Positions 11,222-21,104 of a stretch of DNA of 64,000 bases are shown here, piece by piece. The DNA comes from Batkoa obscura (Eukaryota > Entomophthoromycota > Entomophthoromycetes > Entomophthorales > Batkoaceae), in NCBI GenBank assembly GCA_030770535.1, contig JASVEC010000082.1:1-64000 (forward strand), in the 5' to 3' direction. A program made the position numbers and the translations under genes. Numbering within the stretch: the stretch's first letter is position 1; each line of letters opens with the position of its first letter. The notes below the pieces were generated by a model. That model had not been told where the DNA came from. It saw only the letters and a list, made by a program, of their open reading frames with translations, and searched no databases.

Positions 11222-12844
11222 TTATAGCATCATATTGTTATCATTAAGCCAATCATTAATTCTGTAATTTGTCTCTTTCATCATATCTTTAACCTCTCTC
11301 ATATCTGTTACTAAACTTTGGAAGTTCTTTACCGTAGGTCTTTTACCGTAAATCATGTTTATACTATCTATTTTGCTTTTCACTACCCTATACGTCGATG
11401 CAAATGGTTCTAATTCACCTTCTTCTGTCATTCCCTTAAACCTCAACATAGTGGTATAGAAATCTCGCCAAAACTTCGAATATTCTATATCTGACTCTTC
11501 AGCATCATCTTCCTCGAAGCTCACAGCACGTTTAATGAAATACCTTTGATTTATTCTATCGCTATCAGGACTTAATAACATTAATTTAATTTCAGTTGGA
11601 AACATTTCATTTTTTGTGTCCGGCATAATGTTATTTAAACCCATTTTAGTAGACAATTCTTCTCGTCTCCTATGAATAGGATTAGGAATATCACTATAAT
11701 CAATATTCGTTGGCATTTCTCCTTTTGGCTCTTCTACCTGAACAGTTCTTATCGTACTCACATCGATATAGAACTTATTATTATCACTTTTTACTTCTTT
11801 AACTCCTTCCAAATCTACTTTGGCTTCACGTCTGGTAATATTTAAACTCTCAGACACTTCCTTCTCTTCTTTATCTCTTTGTGCTCTACGCTCATCTAAT
11901 TCGTCACAAATACGCTTATTTTCCTTAGTCCATTTATCTTTTTCTGGGAAGATTTCTAACATTTGTTTAACAGCTTCTTTTCCATCTGGATATTTTATCT
12001 TATTGATCTTGAGCTTTGTTTCATCAGTACCATCTTCTACAATTAGGTCATCTCCTTTTCCAGCATCTATTAATCTCTGTTGTTCACACATGGTAATATT
12101 ATTATCATCTTCCCTAGTATATTCTGGTGGTATAACACCTTTCTTTTCTAGACGCTTAAACTTTCGATTAATAGCAATTATATCTTGGACTTGGTTCTTG
12201 ATTGCTTGAGCCATATCTTCCATATTCTTCATCATAATAGATAACTTGTCATCGATAGATTTATCAGCAAATTCAAAAGGATTGATGTGTTCGATGTGAT
12301 CTCTTCTTTCTTTGGATCTTCTATAAAACATTTCATGTTTATCATTAGCATTTCTACCAAAATGACCATCAAAAATTTCGACTTTGGTATGGTCTTGCAT
12401 ATATCTCTTAAAATGAATATTACAAAAATGGGTCCTTTCTTCTTTGGCTTTATACCTGCATCGATTACCTTTGTTTTTGCCTGCTATTATTTTAGCATTG
12501 CAAAGATCATCATCATACAACATACCCCAATTAATTTCGAATAACTTTTCTCTTGCTCTTCGAGATGTATAAATTTTGTTTTTATTAGGCCATACGTCAG
12601 CACAAACATAGCAAATAACATCGAACAATTTACCTATGGTAGTGGTAATTTGCTTGGTGTCTATAGTCGATTTTTTACGTGTGTTAATACCTTCTTTATC
12701 AACAAAATAAGGTTGAACGTATTCGTCATGGCTTTTTTCCTGAAGGTTTTCATTTACATCATCCATATTAAGGGGACACCCCTTAGGAACCCCATCCATA
12801 GACATGGGTTGTTGGTATCCGTGTTCTTGTTTATCAGTCTCCAT
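11222..12844 (-). CDS. 540-aa intronless protein of unknown function, companion of the DNA polymerase
   Basis: Starts at the ATG at 12844 (METDKQEHGYQQPMSMDG), 84 bp upstream of the polymerase start and on the same strand. It is very charged. Around residues 116-145 a Cys/His cluster (LCNAKIIAGKNKGNRCRYKA, then HFCNIH) looks like a small zinc-binding motif of the kind seen in large DNA-virus and virus-like proteins. Residues about 190-370 are predominantly Lys/Glu and probably helical or coiled coil. No signal peptide or membrane segment. The frame is open throughout. Its position suggests a replication or structural accessory protein of the element, but I do not recognise the family and assign no function. 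Confidence 0.55.
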   Translation of the reverse strand: METDKQEHGYQQPMSMDGVPKGCPLNMDDVNENLQEKSHDEYVQPYFVDKEGINTRKKSTIDTKQITTTIGKLFDVICYVCADVWPNKNKIYTSRRAREKLFEINWGMLYDDDLCNAKIIAGKNKGNRCRYKAKEERTHFCNIHFKRYMQDHTKVEIFDGHFGRNANDKHEMFYRRSKERRDHIEHINPFEFADKSIDDKLSIMMKNMEDMAQAIKNQVQDIIAINRKFKRLEKKGVIPPEYTREDDNNITMCEQQRLIDAGKGDDLIVEDGTDETKLKINKIKYPDGKEAVKQMLEIFPEKDKWTKENKRICDELDERRAQRDKEEKEVSESLNITRREAKVDLEGVKEVKSDNNKFYIDVSTIRTVQVEEPKGEMPTNIDYSDIPNPIHRRREELSTKMGLNNIMPDTKNEMFPTEIKLMLLSPDSDRINQRYFIKRAVSFEEDDAEESDIEYSKFWRDFYTTMLRFKGMTEEGELEPFASTYRVVKSKIDSINMIYGKRPTVKNFQSLVTDMREVKDMMKETNYRINDWLNDNNMML

Positions 12845-13024
12845 AAAAAAGCTTATAATTGTTTGTACTCATTATGAAAATCAAATAACGCAGCACAATA
12901 CCCGTGACAACATTTATAATCTTTTATTCCTTAAAAACCTGTTTTATTCGGTAATATCCCTGTATTTTACCTATAATTGATGTGTATATAACTAAAACAA
13001 CCTACAAATATTCTATTTTGAATC
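12845..13024. promoter_or_regulatory. Divergent intergenic region with TATA-like sequence before the Cyt-like gene
   Basis: 180 bp separate the divergent starts at 12844 (minus) and 13025 (plus). A TATA-like stretch (TGTGTATATAACT, about 12981-12993) lies some 35-45 bp before the ATG at 13025, a plausible but unproven promoter for the plus-strand gene. Confidence 0.3.
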
Positions 13025-13609
13025 ATGGCCAATCCAACTTTTGAAAGCATTGATAACGCTCCCGATAACTTTATTGGAACTGTATCTCAAGTACAAAAAT
13101 TCTGTCAAGAAGACATATCCATTAGCAAACAAAAATTCGATTGGGATAACTTCCAAAACAGAGTTAAAAGTCGTAGCGATGCCGATTTAACTATATCTGA
13201 AGTTAAAAGTAACAAAATTATAAAAAATGAAGCTAAAGTAGAATTAATGGTTACTGAATTAGTAGATTTCTTAAAGAATGCTTTAGCTGTTGCCGTAAGC
13301 GGAGGAGAAGAATTAGCTTTGAAAACCGCTATTGATAAAGTATTTACCGGTCTTAGTAAATCTAATCAAGATGCATGGATCTTTCATCAAGCTTCCAGTG
13401 GTTATAATAGTGCTTGGGAATATCGTTTATTATATTCTTTCCCTCGTGGTGATAGTAAGAAATCTTTTCTTACATTAGTTCTTACCTTCTTCATTGAATC
13501 AAAAGTAGAAAAAGAGAAGATTTTATGGATTACCACTAAAGATATTAGTAACTTCAAAGTTGAGTTAACAAGCTGTAAGTTATTAGTGTTAGATACATTT
13601 AAAGCATAA
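13025..13609 (+). CDS. Cyt-like delta-endotoxin family cytolysin
   Basis: An intronless 194-aa frame from the ATG at 13025. The C-terminal half matches the CytB/volvatoxin pattern: a helical pair with EVKSNKIIKNEAKVELMVTE and LVDFLKNALAVAV, then NQDAWIFHQASSGYNSAWEY, RLLYSFPRGD, and a terminal KEKILWITTKDISNFKVEL. The AWIF ... YxxLxxF ... FLT ... D order is the characteristic core of bacterial Cyt1/Cyt2 and fungal volvatoxin-like proteins. Length is near that of the protease-trimmed bacterial form. No signal peptide, as usual in the family. Cyt-like proteins act by inserting into lipid membranes and, to my knowledge, have been described in the aphid pathogen Conidiobolus obscurus. The frame looks whole. 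It stands next to a lectin gene and the virus-like element, so transfer into this lineage is plausible but not shown. Confidence 0.8.
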   Translation: MANPTFESIDNAPDNFIGTVSQVQKFCQEDISISKQKFDWDNFQNRVKSRSDADLTISEVKSNKIIKNEAKVELMVTELVDFLKNALAVAVSGGEELALKTAIDKVFTGLSKSNQDAWIFHQASSGYNSAWEYRLLYSFPRGDSKKSFLTLVLTFFIESKVEKEKILWITTKDISNFKVELTSCKLLVLDTFKA

Positions 13610-13796
13610 ACAATATTTTCATGGAATTAAAAAAAAAACTGATGTATATCAGTATTTTTTTTTTAATGTAAGTTGAGTTAACAAGCTGTAAGTTATTAGT
13701 GTTAGATACATTTAAAGCATAAACAATATTTTCATGGAATTAAAAAAAAACTGATGTATATCAGTATTTTTTTTTTTAATGTAAGTTGAGTTAACA
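13557..13796 (+). repeat. Tandem duplication (~113 bp) of the Cyt-like gene's 3' end, with a hairpin in each unit
   Basis: The segment from AAGTTGAGTTAACAAGCTG (last 17 codons and stop) through the 3' flank (13557-13670) is repeated almost exactly at 13671-13782, and a third start (AGTTGAGTTAACAA) ends at 13796. Each unit contains an inverted repeat: an A-run, CTGAT, a short GTAT loop, ATCAG, then a T-run (about 13630-13663 and 13742-13777). The first stop codon at 13609 precedes the duplicated copy, so the protein is unaffected. The hairpins may act in 3' end formation of this gene or of the convergent lectin gene. Confidence 0.85.
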
Positions 13797-13804
13797 ACTT
13801 ATTA

Positions 13805-14698
13805 CTAAACTCTCCAAATAGACCTTAACCCATCATCCTGAATTATCAATCTACCATCATTAGTTACGTATAACTTAAATGGATGTCTCCCAGAACCATT
13901 ACTATCAGATGCCCATGTTGGTTTTCCATTGTTATCATACACAACCAAATTGCCATCATCTTGAATTGTAATATACGACCCTTTATCTACAGTCCCAGTG
14001 GACCAGATAGCTGTCATACCCTTATTATATAACACAAAATTCCCATCTGCTTGCATCGTAGCTTTAAAAAACTGATTAGATGATACTATAGAATCATTGG
14101 CATTCAAACGAGAAGGACTGGTTATATAATCTCTAGTAGTATCATCATTGATCTTTAACACCTGAACGTTCCATGATATTCCACTATTAAGCTTTTGTGG
14201 TATACCAAATATTATCTTCTGATTCTTAAACGATATAAGGGTAATCACTAAAAAACAGTAAGAAGACGTTGATTTAGAATAAAATGTAAATCCATAAGAA
14301 AAATACTTTCCTTCACTTTGATACGATGATTCAAAAAAACTTCCTTTATAAGATGACTCTTGATTATTTATAGTGTCACTCATCAGTCCAAACATTACAT
14401 TGAACCCGTTCACAACCTCTATTTGTTGATAAAACCCTTCTCTCATTAATCCATCTACTTCATCTTGTAACGCTGCTGGGTCTATACTATTCATTGTCCT
14501 ATTTCTACTAAGGTACGTTAGTTTATATTTAGGACTTAAATTATTACGAGCTGAATCAATGTCTATGTATTTAAATTTATTCTGAAGGCTGTTTTGTAAT
14601 ATCTTCTGGATTGAAGCTAACTCGTTAACTAAAGAATCTGGAAGATTATCGAGGTTATAGATAGTAGATCCATCTTTGGTTTCAAAAGTAACTGGCAT
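13805..14698 (-). CDS. Bulb-type (monocot mannose-binding) lectin-domain protein
   Basis: 297 aa, intronless, ATG at 14698 (MPVTFETKDGSTIYNL). Residues about 195-297 form a bulb-type lectin domain with three repeated strands: FKATMQADGNFVLYNKG...IWSTGT, ITIQDDGNLVVYDNNG...WASDS, and LYVTNDGRLIIQDDG...IWRV. The QxDxNxVxY mannose-binding motif is recognisable in the first two (QADGNFVLY, QDDGNLVVY; Asn replaced by Gly) and worn in the third. The N-terminal 180 residues are unassigned. No signal peptide. The gene converges on the Cyt-like gene and its stop lies 9 bp beyond the duplicated hairpin block. A carbohydrate-binding protein beside a membrane-active one hints at a shared ecological role, which is inference. 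Confidence 0.8.
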   Translation of the reverse strand: MPVTFETKDGSTIYNLDNLPDSLVNELASIQKILQNSLQNKFKYIDIDSARNNLSPKYKLTYLSRNRTMNSIDPAALQDEVDGLMREGFYQQIEVVNGFNVMFGLMSDTINNQESSYKGSFFESSYQSEGKYFSYGFTFYSKSTSSYCFLVITLISFKNQKIIFGIPQKLNSGISWNVQVLKINDDTTRDYITSPSRLNANDSIVSSNQFFKATMQADGNFVLYNKGMTAIWSTGTVDKGSYITIQDDGNLVVYDNNGKPTWASDSNGSGRHPFKLYVTNDGRLIIQDDGLRSIWRV

Positions 14699-15346
14699 TA
14701 TGCTAATATTTCTTAAAAATAGCCTTATGTAGAACAGGGTTATTAATCACTTTTAATAAGTGATCTTCAATTTTGCTATTATTTTTTACATTTGTAAGCT
14801 CAAATGTACACTGAAAATTATCCACTTAAGACTAAAATTTTGAGTTTCAGGCTCCAAGTTAGTGAAATTATAAACTATTAATTATAAAAAACATCGCTAA
14901 CTAGCCCACATTCAAACTTAAACAGACTTTAATAGATGTTTTTAATGCTATTTTTTAAACTGTTTTGCATAACCATGCTATTTTAGCTTTAAAACAAAAA
15001 TTAATAAGTCAAAACAACTATCATTTAATATAATAATACCAGTATAAAGAAAATAACCTAATAAAATGCTAACTTTTTAAAAATAAATTCTAAACTAAAG
15101 AATTATTATGCTATAATTTTAAACTACACACTAACTAATTTGCTATTATAATAATATTCTATTGGTATTATCAAAAATAAAAGCCTGCTATTTCTTTTTG
15201 TAGGATGACGTTGTCAACTTACAAAAAAATATAATTACGCGTCTTTTAAAATAAACCTATTTGGGTACACATATATTATATTACGACTTAGAAAATTCAG
15301 TTTATAAAGACAGGAATATATAAAATAACTTATACTTTATTATCTC
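14699..15346. other. Intergenic, nothing recognised
   Basis: 650 bp of AT-rich sequence between two minus-strand genes. It presumably holds the lectin promoter near 14700-14850; no motif is distinct enough to mark. Confidence 0.35.
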
Positions 15347-16018
15347 TTATAGCAATATTGGAAGCGACAAGTGGATGTAATATAAAAATAAAATAATAAA
15401 AATTAACCCTACACCACCAAAGAAATGCCTATGGATGAATACAACTTTTTTTTTTAATATACTTGTATCAACATTCTTATATTGCAACAATGGAACATCC
15501 CCAATATAATGCGAGTTGCCAAACCCACCAACCCAATAAATAGACTGAACTTTAATACGATAAAATTGAAAGTCTTTCCAGCCCAACCAAAACTTAGTAT
15601 CACTATGTTTTTTCAAAAACGCTTGTTTTGCTAACTCAATTAACTCTTCTTCCAATGGTGCTATTTCTCCCATCAAACAAAATCTACTATTTCCCATGAT
15701 TTTAGTACCCCCAGGTTCACGGACTGTAAAAGCTACTTTAGGATTAGAACTGAAATTATGGTAGCTTTTTTGCATGGTTGATACCAGCAATATAGGATCT
15801 CCATAAGTTTCATTAAGATCAATATAGTAGTCGAAGATACAAAATGGGTAACCGGATAAATTATTGCCTGCCTCTAGTTTCTCAAGGTTGTGATGACCAC
15901 CCTGTTGTGGTGATGGATTATAAATAGTAGATAATGTCCCGATCCCTTCCTGTCGTAATAACTTTCTTGCTGCTATTCCTGCTTCGTTGGAGTTACTTTC
16001 AAGTGTGTTGAAGGTCAT
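15347..16018 (-). CDS. CREG-like FMN-binding split-barrel protein with C-terminal membrane anchor
   Basis: 223 aa from the ATG at 16018 (MTFNTLESNSNEAGIAARKL). Residues about 8-185 follow the CREG/pyridoxamine-phosphate-oxidase-like pattern: AARKLLRQEGIGTLSTI, YPFCIFDYYID, PILLVSTMQKSYHNFSSNPK, CLMGEIAPL, FYRIKVQSIYWVGGFGNSH and DVPLLQY. In this fold the segment after the LST strand usually contributes to flavin binding, though CREG proteins often do not bind FMN. A hydrophobic helix at about residues 200-223 (FFGGVGLIFIILFLYYIHLS) suggests a tail anchor, which is unusual because CREG is normally secreted; there is no N-terminal signal peptide. Intronless, like its neighbours to the left. Confidence 0.75.
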   Translation of the reverse strand: MTFNTLESNSNEAGIAARKLLRQEGIGTLSTIYNPSPQQGGHHNLEKLEAGNNLSGYPFCIFDYYIDLNETYGDPILLVSTMQKSYHNFSSNPKVAFTVREPGGTKIMGNSRFCLMGEIAPLEEELIELAKQAFLKKHSDTKFWLGWKDFQFYRIKVQSIYWVGGFGNSHYIGDVPLLQYKNVDTSILKKKVVFIHRHFFGGVGLIFIILFLYYIHLSLPILL

Positions 16019-18377
16019 TTTGAAAATAAAGCTAAATTAAAAATGTATAATCTGATTTTTGTGGTTTTAATCTGATCTAATTTTTGGATTTCAGGTCACT
16101 TTTTGCAGTTTAAGTGACTGCAATTTAGTTACTGCTTTTATTATGGGCTAAAATATTGAATATTAAGAATTAATGGATTTCTAGGATTTTGGAGTGGGCA
16201 ATCTATTGGAATTGAATTTGAAACAGCTATTAAATATAACTTCAAAATTTTTAAGTCAAACTCTACCAAAATTTTTACTAGGAGTTAAAGTTGTCTGGTT
16301 AAAAATTCATTTGATGCCAAATAAAGTTTTATGTTATAAAAATCCAAATAAATTTTCACTACATAGAATATAGCATTAGCTTTAACCTAGCCTTGAGATT
16401 AACTTTAATACTAAAATAATATCATTTTTAAGATTCACCAATACAATACTTTGTTAACTTTAATATCTCCCTTACCAGGATTATATTCCTGCCACTATTT
16501 TTAAAAACATTGAACCTAAGGCAAATGTTTATTATGAAAACTAAAATGAAATATAAAGTAATTTTTCAAATAATTTGAAATTTTTTGATGGAAAACTCAG
16601 TAACAGTAGTAAATTGTAACTAGAAAAATTGCTGATTTTTAATAATACTGTAAAGTATTTTAAGATGGTAATAGTGAAGCTTACAATCGATTAAAAAAAT
16701 TAGATCAAAGTTTAATTTGAAAATAAATCAAAGTTCAAGCTAAATATTGCGCCATATTTAATAATATAGCTAACAGCAGATTTAAATAAACATACTTAAC
16801 ATAAATAAACGAACCTTATTTTGAAATTTATTATCTGAGAAGTCTAATTTAAGTATTACAAACATCAATCCAAATTAAATTATTTTTCAAATCATTGGGC
16901 TGAAAAATTTATTGAAAAAATTGATATTAAAATTCCACCTATTTTCATCAGCAACATTCTTAAATATTATACAATATGAACATCTAGTTTTTATTAATGC
17001 AATTATTTCTAAAATATTATAATGGCTAAAGAGTTTTTTATAGCGGATGATTGCCACTAAAATAAAAGTAAAAATGTCAAACATGTTTTTGGCTTTAATG
17101 TTATTTGTATGACAGATGTCTTATCTTTTTAAAACAATGGAGCACTTTTAGCTGATGTCATTTTACAGCATTTTCTTTAAAGATCTTGAATGAACTTGAG
17201 AAATTTATAAGTGTATTATTGTTAGTGGAGAATTATCTCAACTTTAATTTGAATGAAAAGAGTTTTTATAGCATCTTGATTTTTTTTTGATATCCTGGAT
17301 TATGTTATTTAAATAAACTATGGGGATGTATTTTTGTGTTTAAAATTTTACTAACAATCTTTCCACTCAAACAGCGCTTAAAAGATAGAAAAAGTGATGA
17401 AGCTAAAAAAGGCACCCTCCTACACTGTTTTGTATGGTAACAAATCAAATACAAATCACTTATACTAAAGGATAATTAAAGGTTCATGATTATGCATAAT
17501 AACAGTATTTTTTGGCAAAAATATTACTAAATAAACATTCTAAAAAAGTTATATGATAATGAAGCCAAGGTTAGTTTATTTCAACAACATTTATTGATAT
17601 AAGCGCTTATTGATACTTTAGAATTCATTTAAGTATATTTAAGTTTTATAAGATACATACAAATTTCAACTATTCATATACATAAACATTTGAAATTTAT
17701 GATAATCAAACATTGAAATTATTATTTGAATTGTCAATAGCGTTTTTCTATTCCATATAATTTTCCACTACTTTTCTTCACTAAGTCGGACTAAATTTAG
17801 TTCCTGTTAGAGCCACCAGTTAATTAATCTGACTTGATTCTGTATAAAACATCCACTGTTTTTATTTCAACAATTAATAATATAATATTAACTCCTTGTT
17901 AATATTGTATCTAAAATTTAATTTATTTCCTTTGTTTCATAATATGTAGACTTAATGTTAATCTTTAATGTTGTAAACCTGCTTAAAAAAATAATTAATT
18001 AATAAAAACCCAAAGATAAATAATGTATTTGGTAGATTATCAAGTAAAGAATTTTTTTGATTTTGTGGTTAATATGATCGAATGCTTGCTCATTTTAATT
18101 ATTATTAGATAAAAGTTTGTCACAATTAAATCCAACCATAAATTAAGTTAATGAGATTTTATTGGGGGACCCCTGGTTAGCCGAAAAAAAACAATCTATT
18201 TATATTCTGATATTAATTAAGCAAGAACATCTATCATAATTGGCTACGTATTTGCATCTCCTACTATTATTATTAAAAAGATTAATAAATTAAAATAATT
18301 TCTATGGAGAACATTCTTATTCAAAAAAGGATATAACTACAAGCTGAACGAAAGTTTTTTTAGTTATCTATTTCAAA
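16019..18377. other. 2.3-kb gene-free stretch with one MITE
   Basis: No supported gene on either strand. The only recognisable feature is the MITE at 17320-17421. The final 150 bp should contain the promoter of the Ecm33-like gene. Confidence 0.4.
17320..17421 (+). mobile_element. MITE copy, plus orientation
   Basis: Begins TATGGGGATGTATTTTTGTG and ends GGCACCCTCCTA; the internal CTTTCCACTCAAACAGCGCT is conserved. Flanked by TA. Confidence 0.8.
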
Positions 18378-19594
18378 ATGAAAAGTACTTTAGTTAATTT
18401 GTTAATTGGTATCCTTGCTATAGGATATGTTCAATGTAATTTTTTATATCATATTACTATTACTTTTATTAATTATATTTAGCTGATTGTAGTGACGATG
18501 TAGACATTGAAAAACAAGGCGACTTGAAATCATTATCTGGCTGTTCCACTTATAGTGGTAAAATTACCTTCAAAAATGCTGGTATTTCAGAAGTTAGCTT
18601 CTCTGATCTTGAGAAGTTAGAAGGTGAACTTAAAATCTCTGGGGACAAAGCCATTTCTGGTATTAGCTTTCCAAAGCTTAAAACTGCCAATAAAATTACC
18701 ATTGCTAATTTAACTGGACTTGGAAAACTCGACTTCCCTAAACTTAGTGAGGTAACAGAATTAGTTTTGCAGGATTTGACTCCACTCCAACAATTGACTT
18801 TTAACGGTGGTTTAAGTAAGGTTGGAAAGTTTGAAATCTCCAGAACTCAATTAACCAAGGTTGATGGTTTATCTTTTGAATCTGCTGATTCAGTTAAAGT
18901 ACTTTCAAATGTTAATCTTCAAGAGATCAACTTTCCTAAACTAAAGCAAACTAAAGGTGAAGTTCGATTTGAAGCCAACAATATTGCAGCCAAAATTCAA
19001 GCTCTTAAACTTGAAACTGTTGGCGGTGATGTTTATTATACCAATTCAAGTGTATTCTCTGCCCCAGAAATCAAAGAAGTCAAAGGCCTTGTACATATTG
19101 CAGGTTGCTCCGATACTAAATTTGAGTTCAAAAAGCTTGAAAAAATTGAGAAAGGTTTAACTCTTACTACTAATCTTAAACTTAAGGAGGCTTTATTCCC
19201 TGTCCTTGCAGAACTTACTCATGGTGGTATATTGGTTGTTAATAATACTAATTTAAAGAAATTGGACATCAAGAGTCTTGAAAAAGTAGCTGGAGGCTTT
19301 ACAATTGAAAACCCAAGTATTGCTACGTTAAACCTAAGTAACCAAATCTCTGTTGATGGTGCTATTTCTGTCTTTGCAAACTTGACTTGTGAAGGAGAAG
19401 GAGCTTTTAATGAGAGAATCGGTGGCCATGCATCTGGCTCAATTGACTGTAAAAACTCTAACGGAAACGGTGATCTCAAATTGAATGATACTGACTCGGG
19501 CAGTAAAAATTCCGAACCTAGTGCCTCATTAACTTCAGTTCAATTCTCATCTATCCCTTTATTAGCTTTGTTTGCTGGATTTTATTTACTTTAA
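18378..19594 (+). CDS. Ecm33/Sps2-like GPI-anchored cell-wall protein
   Basis: Exon 1 (18378-18435) encodes the signal peptide MKSTLVNLLIGILAIGYVQ; a 47-bp intron (18436-18482) follows, then exon 2 (18483-19594), 389 aa in total. The mature part starts SDCSDDVDIEKQGDL and shows repeating receptor-L-domain (leucine-rich-like) units: LSGCSTYSGKITFKNA, LEKLEGELKISG, FPKLKTANKITIAN, FPKLSEVTELVL, FPKLKQTKGEVRF and so on, as in fungal Ecm33 and Sps2. A Ser/Asn-rich linker (about 345-370) and a C-terminal hydrophobic tail (SSIPLLALFAGFYLL) after small residues form a GPI-anchor signal. Such proteins support cell-wall integrity. The intron splitting off the signal peptide is similar in style to other genes here. 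Confidence 0.85.
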
Positions 19595-19853
19595 TTATTA
19601 CCTAATAAAATTGCATTTCCTATTATACACTAGCTTTATAAACAAATCCATAAATAGATCAAAGTGTTCTTACTAATATTCCGATTATTTTAGGATATTA
19701 AATATAATTATTTTAAAAATAGAATATTTATTGAGGTTTAATATAAGTTAACGATATTAAATTTTGATTATTAATATTTTATTAAAATTAATTATATTAC
19801 TATTCACCCAAGCGAAAAAAGATATAGCTTTTAGAAGGAAAGGCCAAATAGAA

Positions 19854-20463
19854 TTATAAGCTAAAGTATGTAGCCATAAAAGAGATGGCAGCAAAGGAAA
19901 CCAATGAATATGAAACGAAAACTGGGGAAGAATCAGATCCTGCAAGTTCTTTTCTTTGTTCATCTTTGTCCTTAGTTTTATTTGCATTATCTTTGTCTTT
20001 CTTTTCATTATCTTTTTCAGTGGTTTTACATTTATTATTTTTGTTTACATTAGGTTCACATACATAGAGATCAGTTTCGCATTTCTCAGTACAAGTTGGG
20101 TTGGATCCTCCCTCTCCACATTTATCCATACAAGCAAGATGCTTAATACTACAAGTTGCAAAATGAGCACTAAAGGTAGTGTCTAATAAAATTTAATGGT
20201 TTAAAGCTAAAATTAAAAAAGTAATTACTTGTTACTGGTGGAACATATCCGGATTCACAAAGACATGTATATGTAAGAGTATTTGGCTCACACTCATTCT
20301 TTTTGGGGTTGGACTTATCTTGGCAGTAACATGCAGTTACACAATCTTGCTCAGTCTCTACACAAATTTGTTCGCGCTGTGCTTGTGATTCAACATAAAC
20401 ACTAGCATTAGCAAATGAAGCAGCAGCTAAAGTAGTGATAAGGAGGGTAGAAGAGAATTTCAT
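19854..20463 (-). CDS. GPI-anchored cysteine-rich surface protein (DUF7707-like)
   Basis: Exon 1 20229-20463 (ATG at 20463), intron 20183-20228 (46 bp), exon 2 19854-20182, giving 187 aa. Signal peptide MKFSSTLLITTLAAASFANA. Two cysteine-rich halves follow: ICVETEQDCVTACYCQDKS...NTLTYTCLCESG, and then ATCSIKHLACMDKCGEGG...CTEKCETDLYVC. This spacing resembles a domain frequent in fungal GPI proteins (DUF7707-type). A Lys/Asp/Asn-rich linker precedes a C-terminal hydrophobic tail (VSYSLVSFAAISFMATYF), consistent with GPI attachment. It converges with the Ecm33-like gene, 260 bp away. Function unknown; a wall or surface role is inferred. Confidence 0.8.
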
Positions 20464-21104
20464 TAAAAATTATTGTGATAAAAAGTGAAAAGTGAGAATT
20501 GAAAAGATTAATTATAGTTTATATAGAAATTGCAGTAGTAGGAGTAGCTTTACCACTTTAGGTGAACTCTTAGTCTCTTCAACTTTAATTATTCCGTAAA
20601 CCTGGTAATTTTATTTTCATTCAAGAACTTTAGGTGTTTATAGCCAATAATAACTTAAATTTAAATCCAACATCAACCAATGAATAGCCGAAAAAGATTA
20701 CCACAACTAAATTTGAGTTCTGCTATTTTTAGATCTATAGTTGTGTTTACCACTTAATTTCATGTGTAATTAAATTTCTCACTTTTAAATTGTCATTAAT
20801 TATATTGAAACTATGATTCTATAGCTTGTAAACAAATAAACATATTATGTACGATGTTGTAGTTAATAAAATAATATTATTATAAGTACGTTTTGTAAAC
20901 TTTACCCCCATTATATGACCCTTAGTTTTTTTAAATCAAAAATCTATTAGAATAAGCGTAAGCCGCCTTATCTTTACCTTTTTTATCTTTTTTTATTTTT
21001 ATCAAAATCAAAACAATTCATAATTAAGATACACCTTGATTTTAGATATAACTTTTATTAAAACAAAACATAATATATAAAAAAATCAAGCTCAATCAAT
21101 TTCA

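Larger units (their letters stand above)
8386..12844 (-). mobile_element. Decayed virus-like or plasmid-like element with family B DNA polymerase
   Basis: Two adjacent minus-strand parts without introns: a protein-primed-type family B DNA polymerase (8386-11138) and a 540-aa companion ORF (11222-12844). Such polymerases occur in Polintons/Mavericks, adintoviruses and linear mitochondrial or cytosolic plasmids. I see no capsid, packaging ATPase or integrase gene and no obvious terminal inverted repeats, so the family cannot be fixed. The element is broken (roughly two to four breaks in the polymerase), while the companion frame is still open, which suggests moderate age. The true ends are unknown. 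Confidence 0.6.

Noticed and set aside
11820-12877. Plus-strand ORFs of 75-129 codons opposite the 540-aa protein
   Set aside because: Low-complexity antisense shadows of a well-supported minus-strand frame.
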